Source of the DNA: Enterobacter cloacae
GTDB lineage: Bacteria > Pseudomonadota > Gammaproteobacteria > Enterobacterales > Enterobacteriaceae
Direction of reading: 5' to 3'
NCBI RefSeq assembly: GCF_011078175.1
Contig: NZ_JAALCJ010000003.1
Span: forward strand, 434,001-498,000
DNA length: 64,000 nt
The notes beneath the pieces are model-generated. The model saw nothing but the letters and a program-made list of their open reading frames with translations. It made no database searches and was not told the origin of the DNA. Position numbers and translations under genes: made by a program. Shown piece after piece: positions 21,419 through 35,837 of this stretch; position 1 is the first letter of the stretch, and each line of letters opens with the position of its first letter.

Positions 21419-21844
21419 TCATTCCACCAGCAATAATTTATAAAGCGGTTGATTCTCTTCAACCAAATCGGCCAGCGTGTAGTTATCCAGTTCCTTGAGA
21501 AAACTTTGCACGGCCTTTGAAAGCGCCTGTTTCAGGCGGCAGGCGGGCGTAATGTGGCAGAACGCGCTGCTACAGTTCACCAGAGAGAGCGGCTCCAGTT
21601 CACGTACCACATCGCCAATACGGATACTCTGTGCCGGTTTACCGAGACGGATCCCTCCATTCTTCCCGCGGACGGCAGCAACGTATCCGGCACGGCTAAG
21701 TTGATTGATTATTTTGACCATATGATTACGGGACACACCGTACACCTCTGTAACTTCAGAGATACTGGTCATCTTCCCATCGGGTAACGACGCCATGTAA
21801 ATCAGCGCGCGTAAGCCGTAATCGGTGAAACTTGTTAACTGCAC
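21419..21844 (-). CDS. nsrR: Nitric-oxide-sensing Rrf2 repressor NsrR
   Basis: 141 residues from a GTG start at 21842-21844, the length of E. coli NsrR. It has an Rrf2 winged helix ([20 protein letters not shown]) and three cysteines, Cys91, Cys96 and Cys102 ([13 protein letters not shown]), that bind the NO-sensitive iron-sulfur cluster. It represses NO-detoxification genes such as hmp. An upstream in-frame ATG at 21877 is not supported by homology. It is the first gene of nsrR-rnr-rlmB. Confidence 0.96.
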   Translation of the reverse strand: MQLTSFTDYGLRALIYMASLPDGKMTSISEVTEVYGVSRNHMVKIINQLSRAGYVAAVRGKNGGIRLGKPAQSIRIGDVVRELEPLSLVNCSSAFCHITPACRLKQALSKAVQSFLKELDNYTLADLVEENQPLYKLLLVE

Positions 21845-21975
21845 ATCAACCTCAGGAAAAAGGGAAAACGCGGTCAAACCGCAGAGATATTCATTAATGA
21901 TGATAAACCAGCCAGATAGTTAGCGGCTAATTTATTTGACAGACGGGGCGAAAAAGCGGAGATCCAGGAGCGGTC

Positions 21976-22007
21976 GCCGGGTGGCGCTATGCTTATCCGG
22001 CCTACGG
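21976..22007. repeat. REP element between purA and nsrR
   Basis: GCCGGGTGGCGCTATGCTTA followed by TCCGGCCTACGG: the classic REP consensus with imperfect arms and the trailing CCTACGG. It lies past the purA stop and before nsrR, both on the minus strand. Confidence 0.85.
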
Positions 22008-22036
22008 GTCTCCCCGCAGGCCAGCAGTCACGAAGA

Positions 22037-23428
<1,392 letters not shown>

Positions 23429-23439
23429 TTAGTTTTTGA

Positions 23440-23637
23440 TCAGCCAATCGTTTTCCTCAACATGTAGTAGATAACGATACCGGCAACCACAAGACCGCCG
23501 CCAAAACGACGCAAAATATTATCCGGCAGTTGGCTCATCGTGGCGATCATCCGACGCCATGCGCGGGGATAGAGCATCGGGCCGAGGCCTTCCAGCACCA
23601 GAACCAGGGCCAGTGCAAGCCAGATGGTGGAATTCAT
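23440..23637 (-). CDS. yjeT: DUF2065 small inner-membrane protein YjeT
   Basis: 65 residues, the length of E. coli YjeT. Two hydrophobic segments (about 4-20 and 45-60) flank a short polar region with PRAWRRMIATMSQLP. Function unknown. It follows hflC after a terminator-like hairpin and precedes purA by about 100 bp, the order conserved across Enterobacteriaceae. Confidence 0.93.
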   Translation of the reverse strand: MNSTIWLALALVLVLEGLGPMLYPRAWRRMIATMSQLPDNILRRFGGGLVVAGIVIYYMLRKTIG

Positions 23638-23650
23638 TTTTCATCCTTAT

Positions 23651-23686
23651 AAAAGAAAACCACCGCTCCGTGGGGAGCGGTGGTTT
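23651..23686 (-). terminator. Hairpin terminator/attenuator after hflC
   Basis: AAACCACCGCTCC (23657-23669) and GGAGCGGTGGTTT (23674-23686) form a perfect 13-bp stem with a 4-nt loop, followed on the minus strand by TCTTTT. It lies 14 bp before the yjeT start codon, so yjeT would need read-through or its own promoter. Confidence 0.85.
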
Positions 23687-23708
23687 GAATACTCAAACGA
23701 GCCTGAGT

Positions 23709-24713
23709 TTATCGCGTTGCGTTGGTCGGCGTCTTCATATAACGGAAGAAATCGCTGTCCGGGCTGAGCACCATCACGTCCTGGTTGCTCTGGAAGCTAT
23801 TCTCGTAAGCACGCAGGCTACGGATAAAGGCGTAGAAGTCTGGATCCTGGCTGAACGCATCGGCGAACAGCTTCGCGGCTTCCGCATCACCTTCACCGCG
23901 CAGGATACGCCCCTGACGCTCAGACTCTGCGAGAGTCTTAGTCACTTCGTAGTCCGCTGCGGCACGCAGTTTTTCCGCTTCTTCCTGACCCTGTGAACGG
24001 TGACGACGGGCTACCGCTTCACGCTCGGCGCGCATACGGTTGTAGATCGCCTCGGACACTTCCGCTGGCAGGTTGATCTGCTTGATACGCACGTCAACCA
24101 CCTCGATACCCAGTGCCGCCATACTGTTCGGGTTGATCACCGGCACTTTACCGTTGGTTTCAGCCTGAACACGTTCAGCCGCTTTGGCAATCGCATCGTC
24201 TGCCGCCGGGGTTTCAACTTCATCCTCGGTGCCCGCAGAACCCGAGTTCAGCGCATCACGCACTTCCAGCGTCAAACGACCGCGGGAGTCGGTCACGATG
24301 TCTTTCACATCCAGACGACCAATTTCAGAACGCAGACGGTCAGAGAACTTACGTTTCAGCAGCACTTCTGCCTGAGAAACATCGCCACCCCCGGTTGCCA
24401 GGAAGTAGCGGCTGAAATCACTGATGCGCCATTTGATATAAGAATCAACGATCAGGTCTTTTTTCTCTTTGGTCACGAAACGATCGGCCTGGTTATCCAT
24501 AGTCTGGATACGCGCATCAAGCGTTTTCACTGACTGAATGAATGGGATCTTGAAGTGCAGGCCCGGCTCGTAAATTACCGGACGCTTGTCGCCGTCACGC
24601 ACGACGCTGCTGAACTGGAACTTGATCCCACGCTCACCCTCTTTCACCACAAAGATCGAGGTATACAGCACGACCAGTACGATGACGATGATCGCAATAA
24701 CTGACTTACGCAT
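23709..24713 (-). CDS. hflC: HflC, FtsH protease modulator (SPFH/band 7)
   Basis: 334 residues. An N-terminal membrane anchor (about 3-21, VIAIIVIVLVVLYTSIFVVK) is followed by an SPFH/band-7 domain and a coiled-coil region rich in Ala/Glu (QGQEEAEKLRAAADYEV). With HflK it forms the large periplasmic cage around FtsH that modulates membrane-protein and lambda CII degradation. It begins 2 bp after hflK ends, indicating coupling. Confidence 0.97.
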   Translation of the reverse strand: MRKSVIAIIVIVLVVLYTSIFVVKEGERGIKFQFSSVVRDGDKRPVIYEPGLHFKIPFIQSVKTLDARIQTMDNQADRFVTKEKKDLIVDSYIKWRISDFSRYFLATGGGDVSQAEVLLKRKFSDRLRSEIGRLDVKDIVTDSRGRLTLEVRDALNSGSAGTEDEVETPAADDAIAKAAERVQAETNGKVPVINPNSMAALGIEVVDVRIKQINLPAEVSEAIYNRMRAEREAVARRHRSQGQEEAEKLRAAADYEVTKTLAESERQGRILRGEGDAEAAKLFADAFSQDPDFYAFIRSLRAYENSFQSNQDVMVLSPDSDFFRYMKTPTNATR

Positions 24714-24715
24714 CC

Positions 24716-25975
24716 TTATTCCCCCTGACGCTGGTAGTCGTTACGCTGCGCGTTAGCACGGCGTTGGTCCATAATGTCACCATCGTTCGAAGAAGGCGTT
24801 GTGTTCGCGCTGGCGCTGCCAGACGAGGCTGGCGGCAGACGCAGCAGGTTATTCGCACCGCTGTTGTCTTTTGCTGCCGGTGCAGAACCGCCTTTTAGCA
24901 TCTGATCCAGCGGCAGAACCATCAGGTTTCCGCCTTTGTTGTCGTTAACCAGCACTTTACGCGTATGGCTCAGCACTTTTTCCATGGTCTCGATATAAAG
25001 ACGCTCACGGGTAATTTCCGGCGCGGCTTTATATTCCGGCAGGATCTTCGCGAAGCGAGCCACCTCACCCTGTGCTTCCAGGATGGTCTGGGTCTTATAC
25101 GCACGCGCTTCTTCCAGAATACGCTGCGCCTGACCGTTTGCACGCGGCTGAACTTCGTTGGTGTACGCTTCCGCTTCACGGATGTACTGCTGTTCGTTTT
25201 CACGCGCGGCAATCGCATCGTCAAACGCGGCTTTCACCTCTTCCGGCGGACGTGCAGCCTGGAAGTTGACGTCCAGCAGGGTGATACCCATGTTGTACGG
25301 ACGGATGGTCTCTTCCAGCTCACGCTGGGTATCGCTACGAATAACGGTACGACCTTCGGTCAGAATGCGGTCCATGGTGTATTTGCCGATCACACCGCGC
25401 AGGGCGCTGTCGGTCGCCTGACGCAGGCTGTCATCGGCGCTGGTCACGCTAAACAGATAACGTTCAGGATCGGTCACGCGGTACTGCACGTTCATCTCAA
25501 CGCGCACCACGTTCTCGTCAGAGGTCAGCATCACGCCAGAAGCGGCCAGTTCACGGACGGACTCCACGTTAACCGCGGTCACGTCATCAATGAAGGTCGG
25601 CTTCCAGTTCAGGCCGGGCTCAACCAGATGGCTGAACTTACCGAAACGGGTGACCACGCCGCGTTCTGCTTCTTTAATGGTGTAGAACCCGCTGGCTGCC
25701 CAGATGATTACCACCGCAGCGGCGACAATGCCCACCACGCGGCCACCCATTGGCGGGCGCGGACTCTGAGTGGAATTGCCACCCGAGCCAGAACCTTTTC
25801 CTCCGCCAAGGCCACCAAGCTTTTTGCTCAGCTTGCGGAAGATATCATCCAGATCCGGCGGCCCCTGCTCGCGACCACCTTTGTTGCCATTTCCCCCAGA
25901 GTTGCCGCCTTGATTATTGCTGCTTCCCCACGGGTCGCGGTCTTGTCCGTTATTACCGGGCTGATTCCACGCCAT
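24716..25975 (-). CDS. hflK: HflK, FtsH protease modulator (SPFH/band 7)
   Basis: 419 residues. A Gly/Asn-rich cytoplasmic N-terminus (MAWNQPGNNGQDRDPWGSSN) precedes a membrane segment at about residues 80-98, an SPFH domain, a coiled coil and a Ser/Ala/Asn-rich C-terminal tail ending QRNDYQRQGE. It partners HflC in the FtsH-HflKC complex. It lies 56 bp after hflX and 2 bp before hflC in the hfq-hflX-hflK-hflC series. Confidence 0.97.
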   Translation of the reverse strand: MAWNQPGNNGQDRDPWGSSNNQGGNSGGNGNKGGREQGPPDLDDIFRKLSKKLGGLGGGKGSGSGGNSTQSPRPPMGGRVVGIVAAAVVIIWAASGFYTIKEAERGVVTRFGKFSHLVEPGLNWKPTFIDDVTAVNVESVRELAASGVMLTSDENVVRVEMNVQYRVTDPERYLFSVTSADDSLRQATDSALRGVIGKYTMDRILTEGRTVIRSDTQRELEETIRPYNMGITLLDVNFQAARPPEEVKAAFDDAIAARENEQQYIREAEAYTNEVQPRANGQAQRILEEARAYKTQTILEAQGEVARFAKILPEYKAAPEITRERLYIETMEKVLSHTRKVLVNDNKGGNLMVLPLDQMLKGGSAPAAKDNSGANNLLRLPPASSGSASANTTPSSNDGDIMDQRRANAQRNDYQRQGE

Positions 25976-26031
25976 GTATATGCTCCATATTTGTTATGCA
26001 AGGGCGAATTTTTCAGGCTTCCCCTTTCTGA

Positions 26032-27312
26032 TCAGACGATATAGTCCGCCAGCGCAGGTTCTTGTTTACAGAGGCGACGCCAGTCAACGATCGGCATACG
26101 CACCTGCATCCCCACGCTGCCGTCATCCTCCATCCACTCTTTTTCTATCGCCTGAAGCTGATAAAACCGGCTGCGCAGCCTGCCTTCCTGTGGCGGCAGT
26201 CGCAGCGTGTGCTGAGCTACCTCACCGGAAAGACGTTCTGTCAAAGCCTGGAAAAGCAGTGGCACACCAATCCCGGCCTGAGCAGACAGCCAGACCCGAA
26301 TCGGTTTGTTCTCTTCATCTCGATCAATACGCGGTTCGAAATCGTCCAGCATATCGATCTTGTTCATCACCAACAGCGTTGGGATTTCGTGGGCATCAAT
26401 CTCTTCGAGTACCACGTTCACCGCGTCGATGTTCTCCTGCACGCGTACGTCAGCCGCATCAATCACATGCAGCAGCAGGGTCGCCTGACGCGTCTCCTGC
26501 AACGTTGCTTTAAATGCCGCCACCAGATCGTGCGGCAGATGGCGGATAAACCCTACGGTATCCGCCAGCACCGTTTCACCGACGTCTGCGACGTCAATAC
26601 GGCGCAGGGTTGGGTCCAGGGTCGCAAACAGCTGGTCTGCGGCATACACCTGGGCCTCGGTTATCTGGTTAAACAGGGTGGATTTACCGGCGTTGGTATA
26701 GCCCACCAGCGACACCGTTGGGATATCGGCTTTCGTTCGCGCCCGACGCCCCTGTTCGCGCTGTTTCTCTACACGTTCCAGACGTGAAAGGATCTGGGTT
26801 ATACGCCCACGCAGCAAACGGCGGTCGGTTTCGAGCTGGGTTTCACCCGGGCCGCGCAAACCAATCCCGCCTTTTTGTCTTTCAAGGTGTGTCCAGCCAC
26901 GCACCAGACGCGTCGCCAGATGACGCAGCTGCGCCAGCTCAACCTGCAACTTACCCTCGTGGGTACGCGCACGCTGAGCAAAAATATCTAAGATCAACCC
27001 CGTGCGATCGATAACACGGCATTCGCAAAGAGCTTCCAGGTTACGTTCCTGAGCCGGAGACAGCGCATGATCAAACAGCACAACGGATGCGCCGGTTGCT
27101 TTTACGGCATCCGCAATTTCAACTGCTTTACCTTCACCAACAAAGTACTTCGGGTGCGGCGCTTTACGGCTACCGGTAATCACCTGCATTGCTTCGACAC
27201 CGGCGGAAGAGACCAGAGATTCAAACTCCTGGAGGTCTTCCATATCTTTGTCTTGCGAAAAATAGATGTGTACCAGCACCGCCTGCTCACCGGCGTCATA
27301 ACGGTCAAACAA
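26032..27312 (-). CDS. hflX: Ribosome-splitting GTPase HflX
   Basis: 426 residues. An N-terminal HflX domain, a helical linker with the signature [17 protein letters not shown] (about 149-165), and a TRAFAC-class G domain with P-loop GYTNAGKS at 204-211. [18 protein letters not shown] is G3 and NKID is G4. HflX dissociates stalled 70S ribosomes, especially on heat stress. It is preceded by a hairpin terminator after hfq, so it needs read-through or internal promoters. Confidence 0.97.
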   Translation of the reverse strand: MFDRYDAGEQAVLVHIYFSQDKDMEDLQEFESLVSSAGVEAMQVITGSRKAPHPKYFVGEGKAVEIADAVKATGASVVLFDHALSPAQERNLEALCECRVIDRTGLILDIFAQRARTHEGKLQVELAQLRHLATRLVRGWTHLERQKGGIGLRGPGETQLETDRRLLRGRITQILSRLERVEKQREQGRRARTKADIPTVSLVGYTNAGKSTLFNQITEAQVYAADQLFATLDPTLRRIDVADVGETVLADTVGFIRHLPHDLVAAFKATLQETRQATLLLHVIDAADVRVQENIDAVNVVLEEIDAHEIPTLLVMNKIDMLDDFEPRIDRDEENKPIRVWLSAQAGIGVPLLFQALTERLSGEVAQHTLRLPPQEGRLRSRFYQLQAIEKEWMEDDGSVGMQVRMPIVDWRRLCKQEPALADYIV

Positions 27313-27319
27313 GCGTAAA

Positions 27320-27365
27320 CCTCTCTAAAAAGATCAGCGGGGAACGCAGGATCCCTGGCTCCCCG
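27320..27365 (-). terminator. Hairpin terminator between hfq and hflX
   Basis: CGGGGA (27338-27343) and TCCCCG (27360-27365) enclose an inner CAGG/CCTG stem; the minus strand then reads CTGATCTTTTTAG. It lies about 22 bp past the hfq stop, and would partly separate hfq from hflX-hflK-hflC. Confidence 0.75.
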
Positions 27366-27386
27366 TGTGGATAACAGCCCAAAACC

Positions 27387-27710
<324 letters not shown>

Positions 27711-27783
27711 TTATATGCTTGTTTTGTACTTAGAACCTTGCGATTCTGAAAAATTGCGCACGATACGGCTTAATTGTACACAT

Positions 27784-28734
27784 TCAGTCAGCGATATCAC
27801 CAACAACCTCAATCACTTCGTTTAACGCCTGTTGTGGTTTTTCACTGTCTAACCAGTGAACCCCCTCCCAACCGCGCAACCAGGTGATCTGGCGCTTCGC
27901 TAACTGTCTCGTGGCGCAAACACCTCGATAAACCATTTCATCGTATGAAATCTCACCTTCAAGATACGACCACATCTGGCGGTATCCCACACAACGAATG
28001 GAAGGCATGTCCGTATGCAAATCTCCACGGGCAAAAAGCGCCCGCACTTCTGCTTCAAAATCTGAAGCCAACATCTGATGAAAACGCTGCTCAATTCGTT
28101 GATGGAGCAGTTCACGGCTCGCCGGGGCGATGGCGAACTGATGCACCTGATACGGCAGAGCGTCTCCTGACGTTTGCGTCAGTTCCGTTAAAGTTTTACC
28201 CGAAATGAAAAAAACTTCCAGTGCCCGGGAAAGCCTTTGCGGATCGTTTGGGTGGATCCGCGCTGCGGCAACCGGGTCAATCTCTTCCAGTTGCCTGTGC
28301 AAAACGTCCCACCCCTGCTCTGCCGCCTGCCGCTCAATCTTCGCTCTCACTTCCGGATCGGCCGATGGCAGGGGCGATAACCCCTCCAGCAGCGCCTTAA
28401 AGTAGAGCATCGTGCCGCCAACCAACAGCGGTATGCGTCCCGCGGCGGTAATCTCGGCCATTTCGGCTAAGGCGTCGCGGCGAAAATCTGCCGCGGAGTA
28501 AGCCTGCGCCGGGTCGAGAATATCCAGTAAACGGTGCGGTGCCGCACGCAGTTCGTCTGCGTTGGGCTTCGCCGTGCCGATGTCCATCCCTCGGTAAATG
28601 AGGGCTGAATCAACGCTAATCAACTCTACTGGCAAAACTTTACGTAACTCAATGGCTAACGCCGTTTTACCGGAGGCCGTTGGCCCCATTAAAAAAATCG
28701 CCTTTGGCAGGCTCGCCTTACTTACATCAGTCAT
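27784..28734 (-). CDS. miaA: tRNA dimethylallyltransferase
   Basis: 316 residues. The P-loop GPTASGKT is at 17-24; [18 protein letters not shown] follows. It transfers the dimethylallyl group to A37 of tRNAs that read UNN codons, the first step of ms2i6A formation. The start overlaps the end of mutL by 8 bp, indicating coupling. The nnr-tsaE-amiB-mutL-miaA-hfq-hflXKC order is that of E. coli. Confidence 0.97.
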   Translation of the reverse strand: MTDVSKASLPKAIFLMGPTASGKTALAIELRKVLPVELISVDSALIYRGMDIGTAKPNADELRAAPHRLLDILDPAQAYSAADFRRDALAEMAEITAAGRIPLLVGGTMLYFKALLEGLSPLPSADPEVRAKIERQAAEQGWDVLHRQLEEIDPVAAARIHPNDPQRLSRALEVFFISGKTLTELTQTSGDALPYQVHQFAIAPASRELLHQRIEQRFHQMLASDFEAEVRALFARGDLHTDMPSIRCVGYRQMWSYLEGEISYDEMVYRGVCATRQLAKRQITWLRGWEGVHWLDSEKPQQALNEVIEVVGDIAD

Positions 28735-30571
28735 GTTTCAGGGCGGTCATCGCCGTTTGTAAATCAACAGGTTGTAATAAGCCACCTGGTGGCGTTTTCA
28801 CCAGCTGCGGACAGAGGCGTTCCACCTCCGCCAGAACGGTAATCGCCTGCGCCATACTCCACGGTGAATGTTCGCAGGCCAGGTGGCGGGCGATCCACTG
28901 CGCGGTATCGGCGGCATCAAACGTCGTTTGCTGCGCCAGGTAGCCTATCAGTTCAGGAATCAAGTTTTGTAAATTTTGTTGGCGTAAGGGTAAAGGCACT
29001 GCGCGAATTGTCACATGCTGCGCGTCCAGTACGATTTCAATCCCCATTTCGGCCAGTTGCGTGTGCACGCGCCGCAAAACCTCTGTTTCTTTAGGGGATA
29101 TTTTCAGGCGAACGGGGATCAACAGCGGCTGCGCGCAGGCGGCATTTACCCCCGGGGTTAACTGCGCCTGTTTGAGCCAGCGCTCCGCCACGGAAAGCGC
29201 CAGCAACAGCAGTTTACCTTCGCGTTCAAGCAACGCCATATCGGGAGCAATAATGGTCAATACCCGACCAAAACTCTGGCTATGCCCATCCAGAGAGGGG
29301 GTTGAAACCGTGATGTGCTCTTTATGCTCCACCGCTGGCGTATCCAGCAGTTTGCGGTACAGCGCCCCCTGCTGTTTGTGGTAGCCCGGCTGAGCGTTGG
29401 GATAGTTGGCACCGGTTGGTCGCGGCGCGTTGCCCGCCGAGGATAAACGTGGAGCAGACGGCTCGCGCGCGACCGCCGGTTCGGCAAAATGGTTACGCCC
29501 GGCCGCCACGCGGTTTTCCGGCAGTGGCCGCGGCGCGGGCTCTTCTTTTGCCAGCGGCAACGCGGGCTCTGCCTGCTGCTGCAATACAGCGGCAACGCCC
29601 TGGTAGATGAAATCATGCACCAGGCGCGACTGGTGGAAACGCACCTCGTGCTTGGCAGGGTGCACGTTAACGTCAACCTGATGCGGGTCGATCTCCAGAT
29701 AAAGCACAAAGGCGGGCTGTTGTTCAGCGCCGAGCTTATCTTCGCAGGCCTGTCGAATAGCGTGGTTAATCAGGCGGTCGCGCATCATGCGGCCGTTGAC
29801 GTAGCAATACTGAATTTCTGCGAACGCGGCGCTGCTGGCGTTCGGATCGGCAACCCAGCCGCGCAGGGCCAGATCGCCATGCTGCCACTCAATGGCCAGC
29901 GCTTTTTCCAGGAACGGTGTACCACAAATGGCCCCCAGCCGACGTTCCTTTTGCCCCCCCTCCGCCACTGCGCGGTACTGGCGCATCACCTTACCGTTAT
30001 GGCTGAGGTTAAGGGTGACATCAAAGCGCGCCAGCGCGATGCGGCGGATGATCTCGTCGATATGTCCGAATTCAGTCTTCTCGGTTCGCATAAACTTGCG
30101 CCGGGCAGGCGTGTTGTAGAAGAGATCCAGCACTTCAAGCGTGGTGCCTACCGGGTGAGCCGCCGGTTTAACCGTGACGTCCATATCGCGCCCTTCGGCG
30201 TAGGCCTGCCAGGCTTCCTGCTGGTCGGCCGTGCGGGAGGTCAACGTTAAGCGGGAAACGGAACTGATACTGGCCAGCGCTTCGCCGCGAAAACCCAGGC
30301 TGATAATCGCTTCCAGATCGTCAAGTGAGGCAATTTTACTGGTGGCATGACGTGCCAGCGCCAGCGCCAGCTCGTCCTTTTTGATGCCACAGCCGTTGTC
30401 ACGAATGCGGATAAGCTTTGCGCCCCCGCGTTCGATATCAATATCAATGCGGGTCGCCCCTGCATCGAGGCTATTCTCCACCAGTTCCTTCACCACCGAC
30501 GCAGGGCGTTCCACCACCTCACCGGCGGCGATTTGGTTCGCGAGCTGCGGCGGTAGAACCTGAATCGGCAT
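28727..30571 (-). CDS. mutL: DNA mismatch repair protein MutL
   Basis: 614 residues. The GHKL ATPase domain (1-330) has catalytic Glu29 and Asn33 ([11 protein letters not shown]), Asp58 (IRDNGCGI) and GFRGEAL at 93-99. A Pro/Ala-rich linker (about 335-430) connects to the C-terminal dimerisation domain. It lacks the DQHA(X)2E(X)4E endonuclease motif, as expected in a MutH-using species. It couples MutS mismatch recognition to MutH and UvrD. It follows amiB by 9 bp. Confidence 0.97.
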   Translation of the reverse strand: MPIQVLPPQLANQIAAGEVVERPASVVKELVENSLDAGATRIDIDIERGGAKLIRIRDNGCGIKKDELALALARHATSKIASLDDLEAIISLGFRGEALASISSVSRLTLTSRTADQQEAWQAYAEGRDMDVTVKPAAHPVGTTLEVLDLFYNTPARRKFMRTEKTEFGHIDEIIRRIALARFDVTLNLSHNGKVMRQYRAVAEGGQKERRLGAICGTPFLEKALAIEWQHGDLALRGWVADPNASSAAFAEIQYCYVNGRMMRDRLINHAIRQACEDKLGAEQQPAFVLYLEIDPHQVDVNVHPAKHEVRFHQSRLVHDFIYQGVAAVLQQQAEPALPLAKEEPAPRPLPENRVAAGRNHFAEPAVAREPSAPRLSSAGNAPRPTGANYPNAQPGYHKQQGALYRKLLDTPAVEHKEHITVSTPSLDGHSQSFGRVLTIIAPDMALLEREGKLLLLALSVAERWLKQAQLTPGVNAACAQPLLIPVRLKISPKETEVLRRVHTQLAEMGIEIVLDAQHVTIRAVPLPLRQQNLQNLIPELIGYLAQQTTFDAADTAQWIARHLACEHSPWSMAQAITVLAEVERLCPQLVKTPPGGLLQPVDLQTAMTALKHD

Positions 30572-30580
30572 GAACTCTCC

Positions 30581-31921
30581 TTAATTAGTCGCGGTCATTT
30601 CACCCGGCAGCGCGGCGCTTGCCGTCTGGGCTGCCCCACCCTGCGGCGCAGACTGAAGCGGATGCGCGTCAAAGTATTTACGCAGACCGTTATAAATCGC
30701 TTCGGCAATTTGCTGCTGATAGCTGTCGCTTCCCAGTAAACGCTCTTCACCGTGGTTACTGATAAAGCCCGTCTCTACCAGAATCGACGGAATATCCGGC
30801 GAACGCAGGACGCCGAGGCTTGCATGCTCCGGGCGACGCTTATGCAGCGATCCAATGCTTTGCAGCTGGCTCAGTACGTTAGTGGCGACATCATACCCGA
30901 CGCGCTGAGAATGACCGAACTGTAAATCCAGTACCGCCTGGCTGAGATACGGATCGGCCTGGCTGTTTGCCAGCACATCGCCTGCCCCGCCTAACAGTTC
31001 AGACTGCTTCTCGTGCTCTTCAAGCCAGTTCGCCATTTCACTGTTGGCGCGACGGTTCGACAGCACCCATACCGACGCGCCGGTGGCGTTACGGTTCGGC
31101 GCAGCATCCGCGTGAATCGACACCAGGAAGTTGGCGTTTTGCTTACGCGCCACATCCGAGCGTCCCATCACTGAAATAAAGTAATCACCGTCGCGGGTCA
31201 TGACCCCTTTAAACATCGGATCGTCATTCAGAAGCGCACGCAGCTTACGGGCAATGGCGATAGTGACGTTTTTCTCCCGGGTGCCGCCCGGGCCAATCGC
31301 GCCAGGATCTTGCCCGCCGTGTCCGGCGTCGATGGCGATAATCACTTTGTCGCCACTGACCGGCGTACGCCGCGTGCTGACCGCCGGACGCGTCACCGTG
31401 TTGCTGCTGGTCACGGCGGTAAGTCGGTCATTTTGTGATTTAAACGGATTACGGGCTGGCTCAGACGGCCGTGGGGTATAAACCGGTGCTTCCACGCGTT
31501 TTGCCACAACCGGTGCAGGCGGTGGTGGCGGCGGCACGTCAGCATTGATGGTAAAGACCACCGTATAGTTCGCGCCGTTTTGCTGCTTAACCGCCTTCGT
31601 TTTGCCTTTTTCGGTGAGATCGACCACCAGACGCAGAGACTGCGCATCCTTCGGCGTCCCCGAACGGATGCTTTTCACCAGATTGTTGCCGCTGAACTGG
31701 AGCGGCAGCCCCTGGATCACCCCGGTCTGTTTAATATCGAGCGCCACGCTGCGGCTGTCGATTTGTGAGAAAGCATATTCAGGATCGCCCATAAAGCTGA
31801 ACGTAATGCGGGCCTGGCTATCGCCATTCGACACCTGAATATCCGAGAGGCTGGCCGCCCCGGCCTGCGCGCACAGCAGGACCGTGGCAGCCAGCACCCA
31901 ACCTTTAACGCGATTAATCAT
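30581..31921 (-). CDS. amiB: N-acetylmuramoyl-L-alanine amidase AmiB
   Basis: 446 residues. A Sec signal peptide (cleavage after AQAGA, about residue 22), an AMIN domain (about 25-125), a Pro-rich linker, then the zinc amidase_3 domain from about 190 with [33 protein letters not shown] and the [15 protein letters not shown] loop. It cleaves septal peptidoglycan crosslinks during daughter-cell separation and is activated by EnvC in E. coli. It lies between tsaE (16 bp) and mutL (9 bp). Confidence 0.97.
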   Translation of the reverse strand: MINRVKGWVLAATVLLCAQAGAASLSDIQVSNGDSQARITFSFMGDPEYAFSQIDSRSVALDIKQTGVIQGLPLQFSGNNLVKSIRSGTPKDAQSLRLVVDLTEKGKTKAVKQQNGANYTVVFTINADVPPPPPPAPVVAKRVEAPVYTPRPSEPARNPFKSQNDRLTAVTSSNTVTRPAVSTRRTPVSGDKVIIAIDAGHGGQDPGAIGPGGTREKNVTIAIARKLRALLNDDPMFKGVMTRDGDYFISVMGRSDVARKQNANFLVSIHADAAPNRNATGASVWVLSNRRANSEMANWLEEHEKQSELLGGAGDVLANSQADPYLSQAVLDLQFGHSQRVGYDVATNVLSQLQSIGSLHKRRPEHASLGVLRSPDIPSILVETGFISNHGEERLLGSDSYQQQIAEAIYNGLRKYFDAHPLQSAPQGGAAQTASAALPGEMTATN

Positions 31922-31937
31922 CCCGTTATCCCTACGC

Positions 31938-33913
<1,976 letters not shown>

Positions 33914-33915
<2 letters not shown>

Positions 33916-35053
33916 GTCACAGCCCCTCGATCTCAATGAATTAGCGCAAAAAATAAAACAGTGGGGTGCTGAACTGGGCTTCCAGAAGGTCGGTATTACT
34001 GACACCGATCTCTCTGCCAGCGAGCCTAAGCTACAGGCATGGCTGGATAAACAATACCACGGCGAGATGGAGTGGATGGCGCGTCACGGTATGATGCGTG
34101 CCCGCCCCCATGAGCTGTTGCCGGGTACGTTACGGGTCATTAGCGTACGCATGAACTATCTGCCCGCTAACGCGGCCTTTGCGCGCACGCTAAAAAATCC
34201 TTCACTGGGTTACGTCAGCCGATACGCTCTGGGACGTGATTACCACAAACTTCTGCGCAACCGTCTAAAAAAGCTCGGGGAAACCATTCAGCAGCACTGT
34301 GTTTCGCTGAATTTTAGACCCTTTGTCGATTCTGCGCCTATTCTTGAGCGTCCGATCGCTGAAAAAGCGGGGCTTGGCTGGACAGGTAAGCACTCACTTA
34401 TCTTAAGCCGCGACGCGGGCTCATTCTTTTTCCTGGGTGAACTGCTGATTGATTTACCCCTGCCGGTAGACGGTCCGGTGGAAGAAGGCTGTGGCCGCTG
34501 TGTGGCCTGTATGACCATCTGCCCAACGGGCGCTATTGTCGAACCGTATACCGTTGATGCGCGCCGCTGTATATCCTATCTCACCATCGAGCTGGAAGGT
34601 GCCATTCCAGAGGAATTTCGCCCGCTTATCGGCAACCGCATCTACGGCTGTGATGACTGCCAGCTGATTTGCCCGTGGAACCGTTATTCACAGTTAACGG
34701 ACGAAGAAGACTTCAGTCCACGCAAGGCGTTACATGCCCCGCAGCTAATCGAACTGTTCGCCTGGAGCGAGGCCTGGTTCCTGAAGGTAACGGAAGGCTC
34801 CGCCATACGTCGCATCGGTCACCTGCGCTGGCTGCGTAATGTGGCCGTTGCGCTGGGGAACGCCCCGTGGGATGAAGCAAATCTTCAGGCACTCGAAAGC
34901 CGGAGAGGTGAGCACCCACTTCTTGATGAACACATAGAATGGGCGATTGCGCAGCAAATTGAAAAGCGAAATGCGGGCGTGGTTGAAGTGCAGTTACCGA
35001 AGAAGCAACGCCTGGTCAGGGTGATTGAAAAAGGGCTGCCGCGGGATGTGTGA
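33914..35053 (+). CDS. queG: Epoxyqueuosine reductase
   Basis: 379 residues, equal to E. coli QueG. It is the cobalamin-dependent enzyme that reduces epoxyqueuosine to queuosine in tRNA. The two [4Fe-4S] clusters are provided by CGRCVACMTICPTGAI and CDDCQLICPWN. HEAT-like repeats at the C-terminus bind tRNA. The ATG at 33914 overlaps the nnr start codon on the other strand. Downstream lies the DnaA-box cluster. Confidence 0.97.
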
Positions 35054-35054
35054 T

Positions 35055-35303
35055 ATATTCACAGGCTGTGAATAAAAATAAGAATTCAGGCGCCATCGGC
35101 TCTGGCAAACAGGTCAAGTGATCTCAATAACATTTTGAAATCAAAATTTCATGATGAATTACAGCGAGTTGCGAAGATATTATTCACCCTGCTAACTTTT
35201 TGTACAGCCTGCTTTTATCACAATTCCTGTGGATAACTCTGTTCACAAGAGTATTTCAGAAACAATAGAAAACGTCCCCAACGAGGCATTTCGCTGTGGA
35301 TAA
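35055..35303. other. datA: DnaA-box cluster at the datA position
   Basis: About 250 bp, between queG and glyY, hold two perfect DnaA boxes TGTGGATAA (35228-35236, 35295-35303) and TGTGAATAA (35067-35075, fits TTATNCACA on the minus strand). Two single-mismatch boxes, ATATTCACA (35055-35063) and TTATTCACC (35180-35188), are also present. Two IHF-like sequences, each one mismatch from WATCAANNNNTTR, lie at 35128-35140 and 35139-35151, between the boxes. E. coli datA, which with IHF promotes DnaA-ATP hydrolysis and titrates DnaA, sits beside the glyVXY operon. The boxes are seen; activity is inferred. Confidence 0.75.
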
Positions 35304-35323
35304 TTTGGAAGATAAGAAGAATT

Positions 35324-35399
<76 letters not shown>

Positions 35400-35444
35400 T
35401 TGGGTGTTCTGGTGCTATGCGTATCTTGCGATACTTTCAAATTT

Positions 35445-35520
<76 letters not shown>

Positions 35521-35565
35521 TTGGGTGTTCTGGTGCTGGCGTATCTTACGATACTTTTCAAATTT

Positions 35566-35641
<76 letters not shown>

Positions 35642-35701
35642 AAATTTGTACTGCTTTTGTTGCTGTCGTAACGCGTAATTCTCTGTCGTTACGGGAGGCG
35701 C

Positions 35702-35729
35702 ATTATACGAGAAATCCGTTTAGCTGCAA
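35702..35729 (-). promoter_or_regulatory. Promoter of the glyVXY tRNA operon
   Basis: On the minus strand, TTGCAG (35724-35729), 16 bp, then a perfect TATAAT (35702-35707), followed by the GC-rich discriminator GCGCCTCCC typical of stringently controlled stable-RNA promoters. The start near 35695 gives a leader of about 55 nt before glyV. Confidence 0.85.
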
Positions 35730-35837
35730 CCCCCCTCAAAGCGATTTTTTTGAAATTCAGTTCAAGTGCTTATTTAATCGGCAAGCTGAACAATTTAACG
35801 ACAAAAACCCGGCCGCGCAAGGCGCCGGATCGCAAAA

